Positions 61,267 to 64,000 of a stretch of 64,000 nucleotides of DNA are shown piece after piece; the stretch's first letter is position 1; the number at the start of each line of letters is the position of its first letter. The DNA is from Anaerolineales bacterium. GTDB lineage: Bacteria; Chloroflexota; Anaerolineae; Anaerolineales; Villigracilaceae. The notes under the pieces are model-generated. The model was not told the DNA's origin. It searched no databases and worked only from the letters and a program-made list of their open reading frames with translations. Location: contig JACKAV010000007.1 of the NCBI GenBank assembly GCA_020634895.1, positions 193,037-257,036 on the forward strand, in the 5' to 3' direction. The position numbers and the translations under genes were made by a program.

Positions 61267-62157
61267 TTACAACCTTTCTAGTGCTTCACTTATATGTTTG
61301 CGAACTGTGTCTTCCAAAGACTGAATTAGGTCACCGTGAGAAGCCTTTGTTCTTATTTCTCGCAACTCATTCAATGCCTGTAATGCTCTACCCACTGAAC
61401 GAACAAAAGCGTCTTGATAGGCATCAGGATTCTTTTCTTGATTTGAAACTAGGGCATTGTAAAGCTCTTCCATTCCTGCTGTTTCAATAACTGACGAATC
61501 GTTGAATTTGGATTGCAATAATTCTCGAATTCTTTCTTTTTGACCATTAAAGACACAAACTGCAATAGTTCCCCTAGGTTGTCTGTCGATTTCTGCTCTA
61601 ACTAGGGTATCAAAATTTGGTTTGTAATATGCCTTAAAGGCATGCAAGCAAAAGAATAGTCTATTTATGGATGGTATTGCTCTGCGAATTTGCTGAGACA
61701 TCAAACATACTTCAGTTAAATTTATCGGCAGAAACTGAGACACCTCAAGTGCTCTAAAATAAACCGTACAATACAAATCTTTTTCATCGAGACTAAATTG
61801 TGTTACAAAAAAAGACGGAATAGGGAAGTCTTCACTTTTGATAATGTCTTTCATGTTGATAAGGCTTAATAAGGCACGTTTACTGTCTGGTTTTTCTTTT
61901 AATTGATCGATAATATATTGAATTCCATCGCCATACTTGTGAATATAACTACCATGATTAATGTGTAATGATTCGGGCTTTGTGGGAGCTTGCCAAAGGC
62001 GTGCTTTTTCAAGAAACAATCCTTCAAATGGATTGTCTATTAAGTCAATCGAAAAACATGATTTTATTATTAGATTAATTACTTCGTCTTTCCCTTTGCA
62101 CTCTCCTACCGCAATGTCTACTATCTCTTTTAGATTTTTGATCTGTTGGTATGTCAT
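61267..62157 (-). CDS. thymidylate-synthase-like protein without the catalytic Cys, with C-terminal HEPN-like motif
   Basis: 296 residues. The N-terminal ~180 residues have the ThyA pattern (YGDGIQYIIDQLKEKPDSKRALLSLI, then FPIPSFFVTQF, YFRALEVSQFLPINLTEV, LHAFKAYY) but the nucleophile position is Ser115 (IPS) and RSxD is RALE, so it cannot be a normal synthase. The C-terminal ~100 residues are helical and contain RTKASHGD (Arg269-x4-His274-Gly), resembling the R-x4-6-H motif of HEPN RNases or the Abi C-terminal domain. Likely a nucleotide sensor joined to an effector. Overlaps the kinase gene by four bases. Confidence 0.6.
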   Translation of the reverse strand: MTYQQIKNLKEIVDIAVGECKGKDEVINLIIKSCFSIDLIDNPFEGLFLEKARLWQAPTKPESLHINHGSYIHKYGDGIQYIIDQLKEKPDSKRALLSLINMKDIIKSEDFPIPSFFVTQFSLDEKDLYCTVYFRALEVSQFLPINLTEVCLMSQQIRRAIPSINRLFFCLHAFKAYYKPNFDTLVRAEIDRQPRGTIAVCVFNGQKERIRELLQSKFNDSSVIETAGMEELYNALVSNQEKNPDAYQDAFVRSVGRALQALNELREIRTKASHGDLIQSLEDTVRKHISEALERL

Positions 62158-62804
62158 AGGACATCCTTGAGTTTTTGTAATATTTCATCATGAAGGGATG
62201 ACTGAGACTGCGTTCCATCTAAAGTGTAAATCAATGCCGTTTTTTCATATTCATCTATCGCATTTAGATAGTTTTTTCTAACCGACTCAAGTTTTACTAG
62301 ATTTTCATATTTTTCAGGGACTGCACGCGTTGAGTTGATTCTCTGTATACAGATATCGGGTGGGCAGTCAATAAAAAATGTTATATCTGCTGGTGGAAAA
62401 TCCTTATTTAGGCGTCTGACTAATTCGACATCATCATCATCATTACAATGGTAAGCGAATGAAGAGAGAAAATACCTTGTTGAAATAACCATTGCGCCCT
62501 TATCAAGATGTTCAAAAACGCCATTCACACTGTTATAAAGATGATCAAAACGATCTGCGGCAAACAAGTATGCTAACTGCTTGTCATCGTTATCTATGTT
62601 TTTTGAAAAAAAAAGCCTATGAGTCATCGCCAGCTTTATCAAATTACCTACGGGACCGTGCGTTGGTTCAGATGTTAAGAATGCTTCACGCCCATCATTA
62701 ATCAATGCCTCCTGCAATAACCGCGCTTGAGTTGATGTGCCAGAACCATCGAGACCTTCGAATACGATAAATTTTCCACGCTGTGTTTGATGTTTGGACG
62801 CCAT
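62154..62804 (-). CDS. thymidylate-kinase-like protein with variant P-loop
   Basis: 216 residues. Tmk family: FEGLDGSGTSTQARLL, SEPTHGPVGNLI, LFAADRFDHLYN, STRYFLSSFAY and DITFFIDCPPDIC. The usual Walker Lys is Thr23 (G-S-G-T-S-T), and the Asp of the DRY motif is Thr (STRY). Related kinases with Thr in the P-loop exist, so activity is possible. It would phosphorylate dTMP or a modified dUMP analogue. It is a second, divergent copy in type; a housekeeping tmk is presumably elsewhere. Confidence 0.75.
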   Translation of the reverse strand: MASKHQTQRGKFIVFEGLDGSGTSTQARLLQEALINDGREAFLTSEPTHGPVGNLIKLAMTHRLFFSKNIDNDDKQLAYLFAADRFDHLYNSVNGVFEHLDKGAMVISTRYFLSSFAYHCNDDDDVELVRRLNKDFPPADITFFIDCPPDICIQRINSTRAVPEKYENLVKLESVRKNYLNAIDEYEKTALIYTLDGTQSQSSLHDEILQKLKDVL

Positions 62805-62834
62805 AACTTGATTCTTGCTCCTGTTTGGTATTTT

Positions 62835-63191
62835 CTACTTGATCTTTTGAATAAATTCAGACATTGTTTGCCTATAGTTGAATCTTTGAAGTGTATTTGA
62901 AAACTCATCTACAAGTGCATCTATAAAGTTTTGAAAGGCATAGCCTGCAACCTTTTTGGGGTTCAATTCAATCTCCAATTCAGCCAATTGATTACTCTGA
63001 ATTTGAGAACCACGATATTCAAGATGTTCGATTGCGATTCTCCTTAATTGATCTTGTGGTAATTCATTTACATCTTTTTCGATTACCCGATAGACTTTAT
63101 CTAGGGTTTGCGTAAGACTATCCTCTGACGCCAAATCCCATACTGAAACTTGAGAAACATACTGGGCACCAAATGCATTTAAACCAAGCAT
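62835..63191 (-). CDS. unknown helical protein of the AT-rich operon
   Basis: 118 residues, not recognised. Mostly amphipathic helices (SLTQTLDKVYRVIEKDVNEL, LEIELNPKKVAGYAFQNFID). No signal peptide or membrane helix. Lies 3 bases after the ubiquitin-like gene and 30 bases before the kinase gene, so it belongs to the operon. Might be an adaptor or partner of the ubiquitin-like protein. Confidence 0.6.
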   Translation of the reverse strand: MLGLNAFGAQYVSQVSVWDLASEDSLTQTLDKVYRVIEKDVNELPQDQLRRIAIEHLEYRGSQIQSNQLAELEIELNPKKVAGYAFQNFIDALVDEFSNTLQRFNYRQTMSEFIQKIK

Positions 63192-63194
63192 AAT

Positions 63195-63854
63195 CTACCT
63201 TCTTTCAGAAAAACTATTTAGTTTTTTTCTCACATCTTCCGCTCTCCTATGATAAGTAAAAGCAGATGACCCAGAGAATATTATCATTATGACAAATACA
63301 GATCCGATAATTAGCGAATATTTGTTTACGGTAAAACTCTCAGCAGTTACCCAATTAATAACCATTCCAAGAACTGATCCAATAAATACCCATAGTATGT
63401 TCTGCCATTTGATTTCATCAGATCTATGTTCTTCTAGTCGATAAACCAAGTCAATAGGCACTAGCCCAATGGCTAAATTTTCTCTTGCAGGGATGTATAT
63501 TGGAGCAGTGTTTCCTACTGCATCAAGTAATTCTTTCTCTGGAATTGGCAATTTTCTCTCACGACTACCAATATCGCTGACACTGGTAATAATTCTAAGA
63601 CTGTCGTTTTCTTTTAGTGTCAGATTTTCTAATTTAGTTTGGTCTCCAATAATTTCGCCTGTTGATTCAAGGATTACTGAATATTGAATCTGTCTGTTTT
63701 CATTTGTAGCACTTGGCAAATTAAGTTTTGTGGCAATAGCAGGCATTAATCTTTCCAAAGGAACATCAATTGGTAAGCTCAACGCAACTGTTTGGCTTGG
63801 CTTATCTTGATATGGGGGCAATATGATTTTTACGTCCGCTTTGTCTTTATACAT
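63195..63854 (-). CDS. ubiquitin-like (YukD/EsaB-type) protein with two membrane helices
   Basis: 219 residues from the ATG at 63854, which has GGAG eight bases upstream; a TTG six codons earlier is also open. The N-terminal ~85 residues (VKIILPPYQDKPSQTVALSL ... NLTLKENDSLRIIT) have the beta-grasp pattern of YukD/EsaB ubiquitin-like domains. A linker follows, then two membrane helices (about 151-169 and 177-196) and a basic tail. No C-terminal diglycine is exposed, so conjugation is unlikely; a membrane-tethered Ubl is more plausible. First gene of the operon within the window. Confidence 0.6.
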   Translation of the reverse strand: MYKDKADVKIILPPYQDKPSQTVALSLPIDVPLERLMPAIATKLNLPSATNENRQIQYSVILESTGEIIGDQTKLENLTLKENDSLRIITSVSDIGSRERKLPIPEKELLDAVGNTAPIYIPARENLAIGLVPIDLVYRLEEHRSDEIKWQNILWVFIGSVLGMVINWVTAESFTVNKYSLIIGSVFVIMIIFSGSSAFTYHRRAEDVRKKLNSFSERR

Positions 63855-63888
63855 GTTTTTGCTCCGCTTCAAACCATTTCTTAAGCCT

Positions 63889-63894
63889 ATTATA
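63889..63894 (-). promoter_or_regulatory. possible -10 box of the AT-rich operon
   Basis: On the minus strand TATAAT (63894-63889) preceded by a weak -35 (CTGCCT, 17-base spacing). About 35 bases upstream of the first start codon. The rest to 64000 shows no gene. Confidence 0.35.
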
Positions 63895-64000
63895 TACTGC
63901 TTACATCCAGAAGGCAGAGTATATTTGGGCTGATTTTCATTGCGTTAGATACCTGTTGGAACATAGACAGAAGGTCAAACCAAACGGGAAAGGGGAGGGA

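Noticed and set aside
1..64000. tRNA, rRNA and transposase genes
   Set aside because: I looked for tRNA arms, rRNA-like stretches and transposase motifs and saw none; a dedicated scan would be needed to exclude a tRNA.

Overview
The window is about 64 kb of bacterial chromosome. It reads like a Chloroflexota (Anaerolineae-type) genome or metagenome-assembled genome. This assignment is an inference from gene style: soluble multi-PAS kinases, lipoproteins with Thr/Pro-rich stalks, GT39/GT87 membrane glycosyltransferases, and many families of palindromic repeats in short intergenic gaps. I could not search a database. I saw no tRNA, rRNA, CRISPR array or transposase.

Layout. (1) 1-2171, minus: an ABC-2 export pair (permease cut by the window edge) and a small membrane protein. 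(2) 2255-3397, minus: a deazaflavin-type nitroreductase-like gene and a TetR repressor, each preceded by the same operator. (3) 3523-9514, minus: an operon that reads as a Dlt-like surface acylation machine. It holds a 38-aa DltX-like microprotein, an MBOAT acyltransferase, two SGNH proteins (one frameshifted), an acyl carrier protein and a fatty-acyl-AMP-ligase-like adenylating enzyme. Its internal gaps carry repeat elements. (4) 10142-18726, plus: a complete histidine operon, hisGDCBHAFIE plus a HAD phosphatase. It is preceded by a His-rich leader peptide and a transcription attenuator. (5) 18755-23304: a phytol/dolichol-kinase-like gene, then a minus-strand GNAT / PIG-L / MBOAT / SGNH operon. 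This second MBOAT carries the DltX-like motif at its own C-terminus. (6) 23624-28892: a three-gene ABC exporter, a MOSC protein, and a LysM protein with a papain-like core.

(7) 29126-41201, plus: five signalling genes in a row: a 2,599-aa multi-PAS hybrid kinase, a receiver/HisKA_3 kinase, a NarL-type regulator, a receiver kinase and a receiver/HD-GYP protein. (8) 41293-48405: three related orphan kinases with a BNR propeller protein between them. (9) 48624-57223: two membrane glycosyltransferases, two diguanylate cyclases, a lipoprotein, an ECF sigma factor with an anti-sigma-like partner, and a small membrane protein. (10) 57281-59380: a repeat-filled stretch holding a 27-codon fragment that matches the 3' end of the adjacent ettA, then ettA itself.

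(11) 59493-63854, minus, clearly AT-richer: a tight seven-gene operon that is the best candidate for an undescribed system. Order of transcription: ubiquitin-like membrane protein, unknown helical protein, thymidylate-kinase-like protein with an altered P-loop, thymidylate-synthase-like protein lacking the catalytic Cys and ending in a HEPN-like R-x4-H-G motif, MazG-like pyrophosphohydrolase, thymidylate synthase homologue with altered active-site residues, and a nucleoside-deoxyribosyltransferase-like protein. I infer a horizontally acquired pyrimidine-deoxynucleotide conflict (anti-phage) or DNA-base-modification module.
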